NCBI GenBank assembly: GCA_035079385.1
Contig: JAVHKY010000025.1
Span: forward strand, 18,388,501 to 18,452,500
Length of the DNA: 64,000 nucleotides
DNA from: Aspidiotus rigidus
Lineage: Eukaryota; Arthropoda; Insecta; Hemiptera; Diaspididae
Reading direction: 5' to 3'
The translations under genes and the position numbers were made by a program. Below the pieces are notes generated by a model. That model was not told the DNA's origin and made no database searches. It was given only the letters and a program-made list of their open reading frames with translations. Positions 46,997 to 59,100 of the stretch are shown in pieces (the first letter of the stretch is position 1; every line of letters begins with the position of its first letter).

Positions 46997-47877
46997 AATT
47001 TATTAAATAATAATCCTTAAATGTTTATTGGTATTCACATTTTTTTCGATCTCGAAGGATTTTCCTTTCCAGATAAGTAGAGGCCGAGGGCATTGTCTAT
47101 AATAGCCGTACGTTTTGAAATTCTATCAATCTTTTTGTTCGGCTTTTATAATTTGCAGAAAGTGAAAAAAAAAAATTATTTGATTTTATTAACCAGCCAG
47201 TCGAATGTCAATACATGCGTATATTTTTCCCCATACTTATTTGAACGTCGAATATGCAGCATCAGCCGGCGTGAAGTTTCGATAATTTTTACCCTCGAGA
47301 GAAAAAGTAATGGACGTATATTATTGAGTATGTTCACGAGCTCGTTTTGATATTCATGGAAACGATATGAAAACTTTTAATTCGGAAGAGATGGAAAAAA
47401 AAAATAAATTTGACGTTTTTGTATTAAACTTTTATCCTTCCCCTCGCTCCTGTCCGATAGTGACAAAAAAATCATGGCGTCTTACAGTTAAAGCCTCTAT
47501 TGCGTTATAGGCTCGAGATATAATTTACTTTTTGACTTCGTAACACCGATGTTATCGGCACGAGAAACTGAAAATTCAATTTTGCGAGCTTATTTTCCTG
47601 TATTTTTCAGGCACGTTCTCGTCGGCCTGAAAAATAGTCTCAGTACGGAAAGCTGTGCTTACCAAAGTGGTACGTTTCCGAAATTAACGACGGACCACGT
47701 CGTTGTGACGTCATTCATTGTTCTGGAGTAGGCGATAATTGAGTGATGGTATCGTTATCGGCTCGAAAGAGCTTATCGACCTCCCTAAGAATACATAGGG
47801 ATATTTCGATCATTTGGAAATAAACGCGAGTTCAGAGATTTATATTCATATATAGTATTTCCAGATTCTTTTTGAAG
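46997..47877. other. No recognised feature
   Basis: AT-rich sequence; a TGACGTCA at 47706 is the only notable motif. Confidence 0.4.
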
Positions 47878-48093
47878 ATGAAAATTCCCGTTCTATTCCT
47901 ATGGGAATCGTTAAGATTTTTGGAACTAATAATTATACTTCGCCTACTTTCAGTCACAAACACGGATGTTTTCGCTCAAGCTCACTCACGTTTATCAGTC
48001 AGTAATGTTACGATGATGGTCGATTGTGAGCTGTTTTATGGGGAGTTACGAGTATTTGAGAAGAACAACCTTCGTCCTATACCGGATTTCTAG
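47878..48093 (+). CDS. Possible first exon of a secreted protein
   Basis: Opens with a Met at 47878 and a long hydrophobic run ('FLELIIILRLLSV') ending 'TNTDVFAQAHSR', which would make a plausible signal peptide. The frame closes at 48093 after 'NNLRPIPDF'; an internal GT-donor near 48053 could instead end an exon. No family was recognised and no downstream exon was found, so it may be chance. Confidence 0.25.
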   Translation: MKIPVLFLWESLRFLELIIILRLLSVTNTDVFAQAHSRLSVSNVTMMVDCELFYGELRVFEKNNLRPIPDF

Positions 48094-48360
48094 AGCTAGT
48101 ATAAAGCTAATATAATTCTAGTATACCAGTAGTTTACTGCATAGGTCGAAGAGAGACCTTGCACGCACGCAGGCGCACTCAAACTTTGAAATTAGGGTAG
48201 GGTAAGAGCAAAGACATGAAACATGTAAAGAAAAAACGCTCAATCAATTCGACCTCTAGGGTAGTGTGGAACTGAATTGAGAAAAGAGCGATTTTTCGAA
48301 ATCTTCTATTATATTATGACAAGAATTCAACATTTTTCAGGTCTTCCCTATCAGATAAAG

Positions 48361-48470
48361 AAAGATAGAAAGAAAGAAAGAAAGAAAGAAAGAAAAAAAG
48401 AAAGAAATTAAATAAATAAATAAATAAATAAATAAAGAAATGAATAAACAAATAAATAAATTATAAATGA
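48361..48470. repeat. (GAAA)n and (TAAA)n microsatellites
   Basis: A run of about eleven GAAA units leads directly into TAAA units and degenerate A-rich sequence. Confidence 0.95.
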
Positions 48471-48551
48471 ATATTAAAAAAATTGATTATTTAAAATAAA
48501 TAAAAACAAGCAAAATTTTTCTAAGTCCAATTTGGCTGGGCAATTGGCCTG

Positions 48552-49540
48552 TTTCACCGAAAGATTTTTCACCTAAAAAAATTCACCAATTAAGATTCAC
48601 CTACAGATAATTCACGTGGAGAAGTAGTGGTTCACCACATGGTAAGTTCACCATAATGAGACAATAAATTTAATTTCATCAATTTTTTCAATTTTTAATT
48701 TAATAAACCAATTTATTTATTTGAAATTTTGTTTAAAAATTTTAATAAATAATTTTTATTTCAATAAATATTAATGTTTATTTAAAAATTATTATTCATC
48801 TAAATTATTTTTAATTATAATTATTAATAAATCTTTTATTTTAAATATTAAGTCAATAATTATTATTGTTAATTTATTTTATTAATAATAAAAATTAATT
48901 TATATCCAATAAATATTCAAAAAAATATTTTTTGAAATGATTTTATTTATTTAAATTTATATTATATAAGTGGGTAAAATTTATGGAAAAATAATTAATT
49001 TTAAAATTATTTACAATTATTAAATCCAGATTCTAATCTATTATAAATTTTTTTAAATTATTTAATTTATTAATTATAATAATTAATATTTTGATTACCC
49101 ATATAATAAAAGTTAAAATAATAATTATTAAATAAATTTAAAAAATTAATTTATAATAATTAAATTAATGATATATAAAATTAATACTTTACTTTAAATT
49201 ACTATAAAAAATATATAGTTTAAAGTAGTAGGTAACAAGAAATAAACAATATTAATAAAATAATATATTCAAATAATAATCAATTTTAATATTTAAATTT
49301 AATTAATTAATATATTGTGCAAGCTTTTCATAACCTTATTTCTTTCCTGCAAGTACTGGTAAATCAAAGCATCAAATAAAAGTCGAACAAAGATGAATTT
49401 TGTCGTCGGTGTCGGTGAACTCAAAAAGCGAAAGATGAACTTTCCTATCGGTGAAAATAAAAACTGACAGGGGAACTTTCCTGTCGGTGATGTGTACATT
49501 CCTTCAAAAAGATTTACTCGGTGAAAAATTTTTCGGTGAA
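48552..49540. mobile_element. 989-bp AT-rich TIR element with 'ttcacc' end arrays
   Basis: The left end (tttcaccgaaagatttttcacc) and right end (ggtgaaaaatttttcggtgaa) are inverted repeats with two mismatches. Inside each end 'ttcacc' or 'tcaccg' recurs every 10-30 bp (48552-48655 and 49380-49540). The middle, about 48660-49310, is extremely AT-rich and non-coding. No target duplication was seen. It resembles the MULE ends in style, so a non-autonomous MULE derivative is likely. Confidence 0.7.
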
Positions 49541-52500
49541 CTGGTCGGATCCCTTTGGTTGGACATCGGACGTTGGACGGGACGGCAAATTTTTCAAAAA
49601 CAAAAACTATAGAACGGGTTCTTTGTTGAAGCTGTGGCTCGGGGGGGAAAGAGAGGTAAAGCAAACCTAATTTTCAAACTCTAAAGAATTTGGATTTTCG
49701 AGCTTATTATAAATAAGGAGGGAGAGTTTCGGCATTACTCGGCATTTGAGAAAAAAAAGGGAAAACATACGTTTTCAGTGCTTTTACAAATTTCGATCAG
49801 ACTTATTCAATTTACGACCAAAATTACGTGATTTTGACCAAAATGAACGATTTTTGGGGATTAATCTAATCAATAAAAAATCCTAGTAATTTTTCAATCA
49901 AAATTTTTAATTTTTCAACTTTGAACTAAAAACAATATTTTGAAAAAAAAAGTGTCCAATTTTCATCAAAATTGCTGAATTTCAAGCAAAATCAAGCAAA
50001 TTTTGTCCGAACTTTTATAAACGATATTTAACAAAATGGTAAACCCCGTTTTCGGCATTTATTCCATTTTCGGCAATTTTCAGCAAAATAATTTTTTTTC
50101 TTTAGCCCCTACTACCCCCCGTACGTACTTCTATATCAAACCATTGCTTTTTGGACGCACTAAAATGATTCGGCAAATGCCGAGGAATCCGGGCTCGGCT
50201 TATAAAATTTCGACCATACCATGATATAAACGAGAGGAGGGAGGGGACTGCACGAAATTTCGACCTTCGAGCGGTACGTATAGAAGAAGAAAGAGACTTG
50301 AGTACCAAGCTGTATGGGTAAATCAGGCGACTTGAACGAATTTCAACCTTCCAGCCGAATGAATGAAGTAAGGGGCGGTCCTGTTACAAATTCGATCATC
50401 GATAGGAGGGAGGGAAACTTGAGGAAATTTTGAGTGTTCAACTGTACATATCAAGAGGGACACTTGAGAAAATTTGGACTATCGAGTGATATAGATCGGG
50501 ATCCAAGAAATTATTCCTAACTGTCTTCTGTTCCACATCCGGTCATACCACCTATGAGCTCAACAGAGATGATTGTGGAGACTAAAATTGTACAAGGTTT
50601 AATCAAAGATAGGTTTTCGATTTTTGAAAGTTATCTTACACAGAAATGCTAAAAAAGTCAGTTTCTGGACGTGCACACTAACAGGGCATTTTATATACGA
50701 ATTAATATTTTGAAAATAAAATGCAAAATATGATTTCAGTATTCTATTTTTCATTTTAGAATCTCTATCTTTCACAACGTATCGCAAATGAGCTCCAGAG
50801 CTGAACCACTGCACAACGCAACGCTGAAAACGCGAATTAATAAGACTTACTAAGATTTTCATCCTATTAAATGGAACTGATGGACTCGCACCACTAAGTA
50901 AGACTGGCATTGTTAGAGGATTCGTTGCATAAAACCGCGAGGGATAAAAAGAGATATTCATACTCAGAAGAGGAGGGTGCACGCGAGGATAGGTCGAGTT
51001 TACCAAGAATTTCTTCTAATGACTCTATACTAGTCCCCCTAATAGAACGGTGAAACGAAAGTGAGCTTTCGAATAATTTATCTAACTACTCGCACATAAT
51101 CTGTTTGCGACATTCGACAATGCAAACTTGACATTTAAATAATACAAACTATGATATCTTAACAGCGAGACTCGCTCGTATTTATCAAACAGTCTGTCGT
51201 ATCTTACATGCACATTTTTCTCCTTCTCGCTACCCGTAAGTGTACAATGATAATAAAATAATAATAGTAGGAAGTTTACACAATGTTAATTCGTTTTATC
51301 ATTGCCAGCGCTCGTCTAAAATAATTTGACTTGTTTTTCTTCTCGCAGTATATTCGAGTGCGAGTAAATTTTGCAACGTTTTGCAACTTTTTCTTCTTTT
51401 TTTTTTCACTTCTCGCCACAAACTATTGTCAACTTTATAGCCATGACGTTGCTTTATTTCTTCTGTCGCTCGATAATTTACTACAGTAGACAGCAGTCGT
51501 GTACTGCATATACATATACCTATGTAATACTTTCCCCGGCAAGGCGGAACATCCACAAACGACCGAGCATTTTGTCACAGGTATTTAAATTGTCCAGCTT
51601 TTACCTCGTGGCAGTTGTGGTGTAGATCGCACTCCCGAAAGGGTGGTCTTTATTTTATCTACACGTAGAGACTCGTCCACGAAAGGTTGCTATTTAAAAA
51701 GTACTTTAACCATCGGTTATTGCTCGTGTCGTGTGGTAAGATAGCGACGTTTGTTTCGTGATTAACGAATATTTCGTTCGACTAAAGTTAAATGAGACGA
51801 GTAAACATTTCGCCGACAATTTTCGAGTAAACAAAACTCAACCAACTGTTGACGCGGTTGGTGAAAAATGTTCGAGAAAATGTAGAAAGAAGAGAGTTTT
51901 AATACCTCCAGCTCCAAATCTAGGATCATGGAAATGCCCAAGTCTCCCACCTTCCATTCTCTATAGCTTGGAAGTCGCGTTTATGTCGCATTTACAAAAT
52001 ACCGTCCGTCCTCCATGATAGAGTAGGTGCGGGTTGCGTATGCATTTTGATTTTGTTTCCTCCAACACCGGAATCGATCCTTTCAGGTATAACTTCAGTT
52101 TGGGAGTGCGCATTTTTTAAGACCCGTTTTCATGTACATGTTAGACTCAATAAAGGCTCATAAGCTGAAGCCGACAAACGGCTTAGCAGTAGCCGCAGCC
52201 GTGTTTCAACACATCAGTCAGCAGCTGCCCCACACATGAAGCTGATCAAAAACCAATGAATTGTGGAAGCAGTCAGTAGCTAATCAATGGAAGAACATTT
52301 CCTTCCAAGGATTTTTGCGGATACTGCTGGTTAATATTCTTGTCACCGCTGGAATCGATGGTCGAAGCTACCTTCTGGAAACGATGTTCACAACGCGTTT
52401 TGTCAACGAAAAAACGACGAAACTCAGAATTTTGCCTTATTACGACTTCCAGAAGAGGTGAACGCGTTCTGGTGAATGCAAAATGACAAACAAACGCGAT

Positions 52501-52633
52501 TCTGGTACTTTGCCGTTTAAAATAGAGTTGACGTATCTGCATATCAACGGTCTGCAGAATAAGATCTACGGCCTGCTCGAGGTGTCAGTGTGTGCGTTGT
52601 CGCTCCTAATTTACAAAATTTAAAAAATTCAAG
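49541..52633. repeat. Diffuse repeats, no supported gene
   Basis: Units of the 'gggaggggact..gaaatttcgaccttcgag' family lie at 50220-50510. A 135-codon minus frame at 50599-51006 has no recognised family and no splice support that could be trusted. A dispersed-repeat segment shared with 46100 lies at about 52058-52095. Confidence 0.45.
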
Positions 52634-52635
52634 TA

Positions 52636-52765
52636 CAGTAGAAATCGGATATAACGATGTCCAAGGGATCAAAATTTCAATCGTTAAATCCAATCTATCG
52701 TTAAAAGCGATAGGAATAATGCTTCATCGTTGTAAACGGTAAATCGCTAAAAGCGGTATCGTTAT
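52636..52765. repeat. Pogo/Tigger-like terminal repeat remnant
   Basis: After a TA at 52634, 'cagtagaaatcggatataac' opens a stretch with 'gatgtccaaggg', 'atcgttaaat' and 'tatcgttaaaagcg'. This matches the style of pogo-group DNA transposon ends, which begin CAG and carry repeated 'atcgtta'. Only one end was recognised. Confidence 0.5.
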
Positions 52766-53095
52766 TCGTCGGGAACCGGAACCCGGAACTGGTATAAAAC
52801 TCATTTGAAAAAGCCAAAATGAGAACCGGTATTCCCTGGAACCGGTATTTTTGAGTTGGAACCGGAACCCGAAGAAACCCGGAACCTTTAGTTTGAGTCA
52901 TTCCCAGAACCGAAAAGAATCGGAATTTTTTAGCGCAAAACAAGGAATCCTTAAGATTCTGAACCTTCAATCTTAGTCATCCCCGGAACCGAAAAACACC
53001 GGAACTTTTTAGCACAAAACAAGTAACTTGAAAGATCCGGAACTTTTTATTTGGTGCCGGAACCGAACCAGAACACAGAACCTTTGAGGAAAAAA
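52766..53095. repeat. Array of 'ggaaccgg' motifs
   Basis: 'ggaacc', 'ggaaccgg' and 'acccggaac' recur more than ten times in 330 bp with irregular spacing. This is like the motif arrays at MULE ends in this window, but its partner arm was not found. Confidence 0.7.
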
Positions 53096-53764
53096 TAATG
53101 GTTCTTACCCCTGAATCTTCACTGACAATCTTTTCCCATACAAAAGAGTGAAGGTTTCTTCATTAGAAATGCACATGATCACCCTTTCATTTTTTTCCCT
53201 CTTGTACCCACACAGCTGATTTTGCAGCGCTCTCTGCTGTAAGTTCCATCACCTATATTGCTCTGTTTTGCAAGCAACAAGCCACTCTTATCTGATCACT
53301 GAGTTACTGTTGCTTTGTGTCACATCCTTACTCTCTCTCTGTTCAATGAGAAACAATTTACCTTGCTCTGCATTCATTGCTGTAGAAGAATAGTTCATTC
53401 TAGATTATTTTGAGTCTCTCTTTAAGGGAAGAAATCATTCCCGTCTGTATGCATCACTCATACCGCTGGGCTACTTCTTCATTTGAGATGCACTCTTTGA
53501 AAATAGAGAGATAGTGCAACTCTGAAGCTCTGCATTTTCTCATTGGACCATCAACCCTTTTGATCTTTTAAAATTACACATATACTTATATGAACAAATT
53601 TCAAACTTACAGAGTGAAGTTACGCACCATCGAAGGTATTTCTAGGAACGATGCCGAATTGAGTCCTAAACTATATTTTTTAGCCGAATTGAGTCCCGAG
53701 TTGTCGGGGGGGGGGGGGGGTGTGGAATAATATCTGAGTTGAGTCCCGTAGTGTCGGAGATAAA

Positions 53765-54616
53765 AAAAAAGATTTTCTGGCATAGCCAAATAAATGAAGG
53801 TCATGTTCCATGTCTTTTATATTTTATCAGTCATCTTGAAATATTTCAGTCTAGGCTTTTACTAGGTCAAGTGTTGGGTGAGATATTATTCGTTTACCCC
53901 TTTACCAATCTTGGCGTCGTACAAGTCTTGTATGAGAAATATTTTGAGATAATTGTGGGTGTTCTATATTTTGAGGTATCAACTTTCGTGGGGTGAACTC
54001 GCTTCGCTCGTTCGCCCCCTGTCTCGCTGTTGTATTGGAATGGTATGAGAAAATTCAAGTCTTCTATGAGAAATATGAGGTAGCGCGAACTCACTCCGCT
54101 CGTTCGCCCCCTGTCTCGCTGTTGTATTGGAATGGTATGAGACAATTCAAGTCTAGGGGACTTGGAAAAATTTCGACTATTCAGCCATATATGATAGGAA
54201 GAGGGACTTAGAAAATTTTCTAATTATTAATTATATTAATTATTTATTTATTTAATTATTTAATTATTTAATTATTGAATATTATTTATTTATTTATTTA
54301 TTAATTATTAATTATTATTATTACGCGGGGTGTACTCGCGAATTTCTGAATCACCCACGAGGTAGAGATGTGCACGGACGCACGCTTGCACGGACGCACG
54401 GTAATTAATTATTTAATTATTTAATTATTAATTAATTAATTAATTAATTAATTAATTAATTAATTATTTATTATCATTACGCGGGGTGTACTCCCGAATT
54501 TCTGAATCACCCACGGGGTAGAGATTTCTCTTGACGGGGGGGGGGGGAGGGGGGTGTACTCGCGAGTTTCAAAATCGGGGTCCGGCGAGAGAAAAGACAT
54601 GGAACATGTCAAAAAG
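53765..54616. mobile_element. Dispersed non-coding element, copy 2
   Basis: Shares both ends and most inner blocks with copy 1 at 480-1806, including the inverted 17-mer at 53803-53819 and 54593-54609. It is shorter (about 850 bp) because the microsatellites and tandem units are contracted. Confidence 0.75.
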
Positions 54617-54662
54617 GGAATATCTTCATGTGTCGGCGGTACACAACGGAATTGAGTCCCGA

Positions 54663-54797
54663 TCTGCCATACGAAGTTGAATAGACGTATATGCAAATAA
54701 TGAATACAAGAAAAAGAGGCTATATCAGGTATACCCATAACCCTTTTTTCTCGTATTCATTATTTGCATACACGTCTATTCAACTTTGTACGGCAGC
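54663..54797. repeat. Long imperfect hairpin
   Basis: Arms of about 54 bp (54663-54716 and 54743-54797) around a short spacer. The left arm contains 'gttgaatagacgtatatgca' and the right arm its near-complement, with about six mismatches. Confidence 0.8.
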
Positions 54798-55009
54798 GTT
54801 GTAGCGGGGGTATACAACCGAATTGAGTGCCGTAGTATCGGGGGTAGAAAAAAGTAAAGTCCGGATTGAGTCCCCGGCGGTACTAAGTCTGAGAAGCTGG
54901 GTGAATTCGTTCATTTTCCTTCGTCCTCTGCTGTAGGCAACTTGATGTTGTGAAGAGTGTTTTGTTGAAGATCTAGTGTCTGTACTTCTCAATGACGAGA
55001 GGGTACGGA

Positions 55010-55260
55010 AATTTATAGATTACGTCGTCGATAACTATGTAGATATTTCGAGCAAGTTTCCTCCTCGTACGTGGGCCGCGTATTCATGAGCCACCTCGCG
55101 CACAACGAATGCGTCTGCAAATCATTTTATGCTCATTTGAACGGTTTGTTCTACGCATCACACCCAAATATTTTCGTCCTCTTGGACACTCTTCTTGAGG
55201 TCCAATGCGACACTTACGCCAAGATCCTTGACATTCGAAATTCGAAAAAACGTTTCTAGA
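55010..55260 (+). pseudogene. MULE-like transposase C-terminal fragment
   Basis: Two frames combine to 'FPPRTWA', 'SRTTNA', then 'SFYAHLNGLFYASHPNIFVL' and 'EVQCDTYAKI'. The 'R-T-T-N-x-C-E-x-F-H-x-x-x-N' and 'HPNIF' blocks are typical of the C-terminal part of one group of insect MULE-like transposases. It belongs to a different subfamily from MULE-1 to MULE-3. Confidence 0.65.
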
Positions 55261-55744
55261 CTCTGTAAAAAAAGAGACTGAGGTCGCAACACTCATGACG
55301 CGGCGTGATCTTGGCGAATTATCGAGAATTGAATTCGTAAAGCGCGTATCCTTCACATTTCTGCCTCCGCCTGTTGAAAAATAATTACACCCGATTACTT
55401 TCCACTCCCCGTACTTTCCATGGCTACTAATGTGCTCAAAACATAGCCACGTGCTAACCCATTTTTAATTGCACCGATGATGCATACATCGCAGTCCTAA
55501 GTTTGTTAAAGCGAGAAGGAAAATGAGAATCATTCGTGAACTCGGAACTCAATTCGGTTGTGTACCGCCGACACTTCGGGACTCAATTCGAACTTCACCT
55601 TTTTCTACCCCCGACACTACGAGACTCAATTCGGATATTATTCTACCACCCCCCCCCCCCCCGACAACTCGGGACTCAATTCGGCTAAAAACGATGATTT
55701 GGGACTCAATTCGGCATCGCCCGTTTTTTCAACTTACGAATGTC

Positions 55745-55970
55745 GATGATTTTGGCATAGGTGTCGCATTGGACCTCAAGAAGAGTATCTATGAGAATGA
55801 AAATATTGGGGTGTGCAGCGTAGAAGGACCGAACAATTCCGAGGGTTCATACTCCAAGGCGAGATTAATTATTTCATGTACAATATGTCGTAAGACTCTT
55901 TCATAGGCTTCAATCGTCTTATTTGTTAGAAGACACAATACTAGAGGAACATGAGCGTTGTACTTAAATC
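55745..55970 (-). pseudogene. Inverted second fragment of the same MULE-like transposase
   Basis: The minus strand reads 'LLTNKTIEAYERVLRHIVHE' and 'INLALEYEPSE' (the region between the first and second catalytic Asp), fused to 'HPNIFILIDTLLEVQCDTYAK', which duplicates the plus-strand fragment at 55150-55230. The internal deletion joins middle and C-terminal parts, as expected of a rearranged non-autonomous copy. Confidence 0.6.
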
Positions 55971-56135
55971 AATGAACTGTAAAAAGCTGGGATCAAGTTG
56001 CCTACAGCAGAGGACGAAGGAAAATGAACAAATTCACCCATCTTCTCAGACTTAGTACCGCCGACACTTCGGGACTCAATTCGGCTATCAAAAACAGGTA
56101 CCCCCCGCTCCCGGGACTCAATTCGGTTACGCCCA

Positions 56136-59100
56136 TTTCTAGGAGTATTTTTAAAGCTGAATACAATGTCATTTGCTGTTTTTCAATACCTCCTTTCATT
56201 ATTGTACAATATATTTATGTTTAGTTCCCATTGAGGTACAAAATTTCAATACGCGAGAAGATACAGTTGCCTGTTGCAACGAAACGTGGGAACTAAATAT
56301 GAGTAATGCTCAATAATGAGGAGATACCGAAACATGACTAATGGTATTATGCGCAGCGTCGAAAATACTTCTAAAAATACCTTTGATAAGTGTCATATAG
56401 TTTGAAATTGGTTCACGTGTGTCATTCTTTGTTATTTTAAATGTAGAACTCGTGTACTTGAAAGAATTTTTGTGCAAACTTGACCACAGCTGCCTGTTTC
56501 TATAATCGGTTCACGTGACTGTTTCGTCCTTTGTAAATTGAACAGAAATTTTAAATTTATCATGGGATGTTTCACCTAAATCATAAATATCCATAGCTAT
56601 AATTTCAAAGGTTCGCGACAGTCTGGTACGTTGAGTGTTATGAGGTTGATTTTAAACATTCCGTTTAAAACTATTGGCGTCGGAAAGTCTGAGTTCCGGG
56701 AGGAGAACGATGAAGGCATTTCAAATCCATGACTTGAAATTATTCTCGAGATTTTATGGTGGCATTATTTTTCTACATTTAAAAATATGTTGATAGATAT
56801 TACACTGCCGTGCTTACGAAATTCATTTCTGAACCCCTTTTTACTGATTTTCTGAGATCTGAATAAAAAAAAAAAGTTTTCGAATAATTTCCCAAAGTAA
56901 ATCACTTATCGTTGAAGGAAAGCAGTAGTCCGGATAAGATCGGGCCGATTTTTCTAGTTAATATATTTACCATACTGTCTCGTATATTGATATTTGAAAA
57001 ACTTTCACGGAATGACGTCACTAAATACGAATATATGGTTAACGAACGATTAGTTTAAAAGAATGCTGTTTATTAGCTCCATCCATCCGTTCAGCCGAAG
57101 TGCAGAGGGGAAAAAATTAAACAACTCAGCCGGAATAATTTTTCATTACACTCTTTAGACCTAATCATCCGTATAAAAATTTATGAGGCTGCTGTTTCTA
57201 TCCTTTTTTCTTTTATCTCTTTCTCCCTCCCATCGTTGAGCTATAAAAAATGTTCAGAAGCATTGAAAATAAATACAACGTTGAAATTTTGCGACGATAC
57301 AATTTATTTGAGCACTTGATTCGAATCGGTATTTATTTATCGTTTTTTCCCGTGAAACTTGAAAGGAATCTTATTTACTGTCTGATTTCGGATTAGAGTT
57401 ACACAACTTTCCACTAAATACTACATTTTTTTTTAACCCCCTCGTTACGATACACGTAGTAAAAAAACTTTCAAACAGTAAATTTTTAGTCTTGTTAGAC
57501 TTATTATATCTCACTCTTGAAAAGAGGCGTGTGATCTCTCGGTACCGAATTTTTTTCACATAGGTAATGCCAATTGGTCAATACACAAAGGAGTTTTTAC
57601 ATTCCTTTTCTACATCAATAACTATGAACGAGCAATTGAGTTCGTAGAAAAAATATTTCACAGGCCTCTCTTTCGGTGTTTCCTTTCTAAAAAAGATCAT
57701 TCCAAATGGATGAACTTAGAACTCCTGACCGCATTGGAGATGTTATAAAATGGAGCAAGTATCAGCTAAATATTTTAACCTAATAGAGAGAAGCCGTAAC
57801 GATTGCCCTCTGTGAACGAAACGGGCTCCATCACTCCCGAATATTAATTCGTACTCGTCTTCGGCATCTTCTCGTCGTTGATTTCAAATATCCTTAAATC
57901 GTGTGCGTGTATCGTACGACGCCATTACTGTATTAGAAATGAAATTTTTGTCTCTCTCGAACTTTTGCCTCCACCCGCAATCCACACCCCTTCTGGTCTT
58001 ATTTTGCGGTATGCGTACAGCAATACAGTACTAGAGCCTGAATAAACAATTTCCGATTCTAGAATACCGCGGTCCACGTTTCATTTTCGCACTATTACGC
58101 ACTAGTCGACGTTACCCATTTTCGGAAGGATTGCTCAAGAAAATGAAATTTCTACACGCGAACTCGGCCGAACGACTCTAAAAGCTGTCAGCTTAAGAAC
58201 TAAATGAATTCTTTATATACGCCGGTGGATTTCAAATTTCCTTCTCAACTTGACTCGCGCGAATCCTTCGCCGATTACTCAGCTGTGCATATAATTTCGC
58301 CGACTATGGGTACGCGCCATCAGTTTGATGAATTTCGGAAATTTCTTTGATATTATATCGCGCGATTCTTCTGGCAAGTACAGATGAAGAATAACATTTT
58401 TCAAACCACCAAGGTCGGCTATAATGCGTTCGAAATAAAAACGCTTATCGATGAAAGGAAGAGAAACGACGAGGAGAGAAAAATTAAAATACGATTCTCG
58501 CAGAACTCTCGTCTTCTTTTGTTTTCTCGACAACATTGAATGGAAAGCTTGAAAATTAAACTGTCGCTAACCTTATTAGGCGAGGGCGCTTCTATCATTT
58601 TCGAAGCGTGAAAACGTTTATTGTGTAATACCAGAATAAGAAGAAGAAAGGAAGAAACGATATTAGTAGCAGTCACTTTGCAAATTGTTGATTGGCAACC
58701 AGAAAGTACACGTAATGAAACTTACGAGACGAGATTCTTAATCATATTTTCATAATTTGCGAATGTATTACCAACAAATGAGACTGAAAATACGTGAATC
58801 ATTGACATGCACGAGTAAATATGAAAGGTGTTTTCCTCTGCGCTGGGCTCCAAGAGATTGACTTTGGTAACCATAACCAATGAACGAAGCTATAAAGAAT
58901 TCTTTGTTTCACGTTACGACACATAAATTCCCAAAATTCACGATACAAAATTACTAATTACGATTCTAGTAACTTTGTGTTTGTAAATTTTGTGAAGCTA
59001 TCCGAGGTGAAATAATACTTCTTATCATTAAAGACTACTGTAATACCGAATTAATATTAACCCTGAATGTAGAGCCACACTCGATCTCATAAAATTAATG

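Larger units (their letters stand above)
53637..56135. mobile_element. Palindromic MULE-derived composite with 'gggactcaattcgg' arrays
   Basis: The motif gggactcaattcgg or its complement occurs at least a dozen times: complement form at 53640-53755 and 54645-54885, direct form at 55545-55715 and 56060-56130. Larger blocks are inverted copies: 53640-53755 with about 55600-55722 (including a G/C homopolymer), and 54870-54960 with about 55990-56085. Between them lie two inverted pieces of one MULE-like transposase. The dispersed element at 53765-54616 has inserted into it. It appears to be a rearranged MULE with motif-array ends. Confidence 0.7.

Noticed and set aside
48192..48208. A 'ttagggtagggtaag' stretch suggesting telomere repeats.
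   Set aside because: There are only two irregular units, neither TTAGG nor TTAGGG in tandem.
49299..49664. A 121-codon minus frame.
   Set aside because: It covers the motif-array end of a TIR element, so it is non-coding.
50599..51006. A 135-codon minus frame with a possible 32-bp intron.
   Set aside because: The intron would be too short, and no family or conserved motif was recognised.
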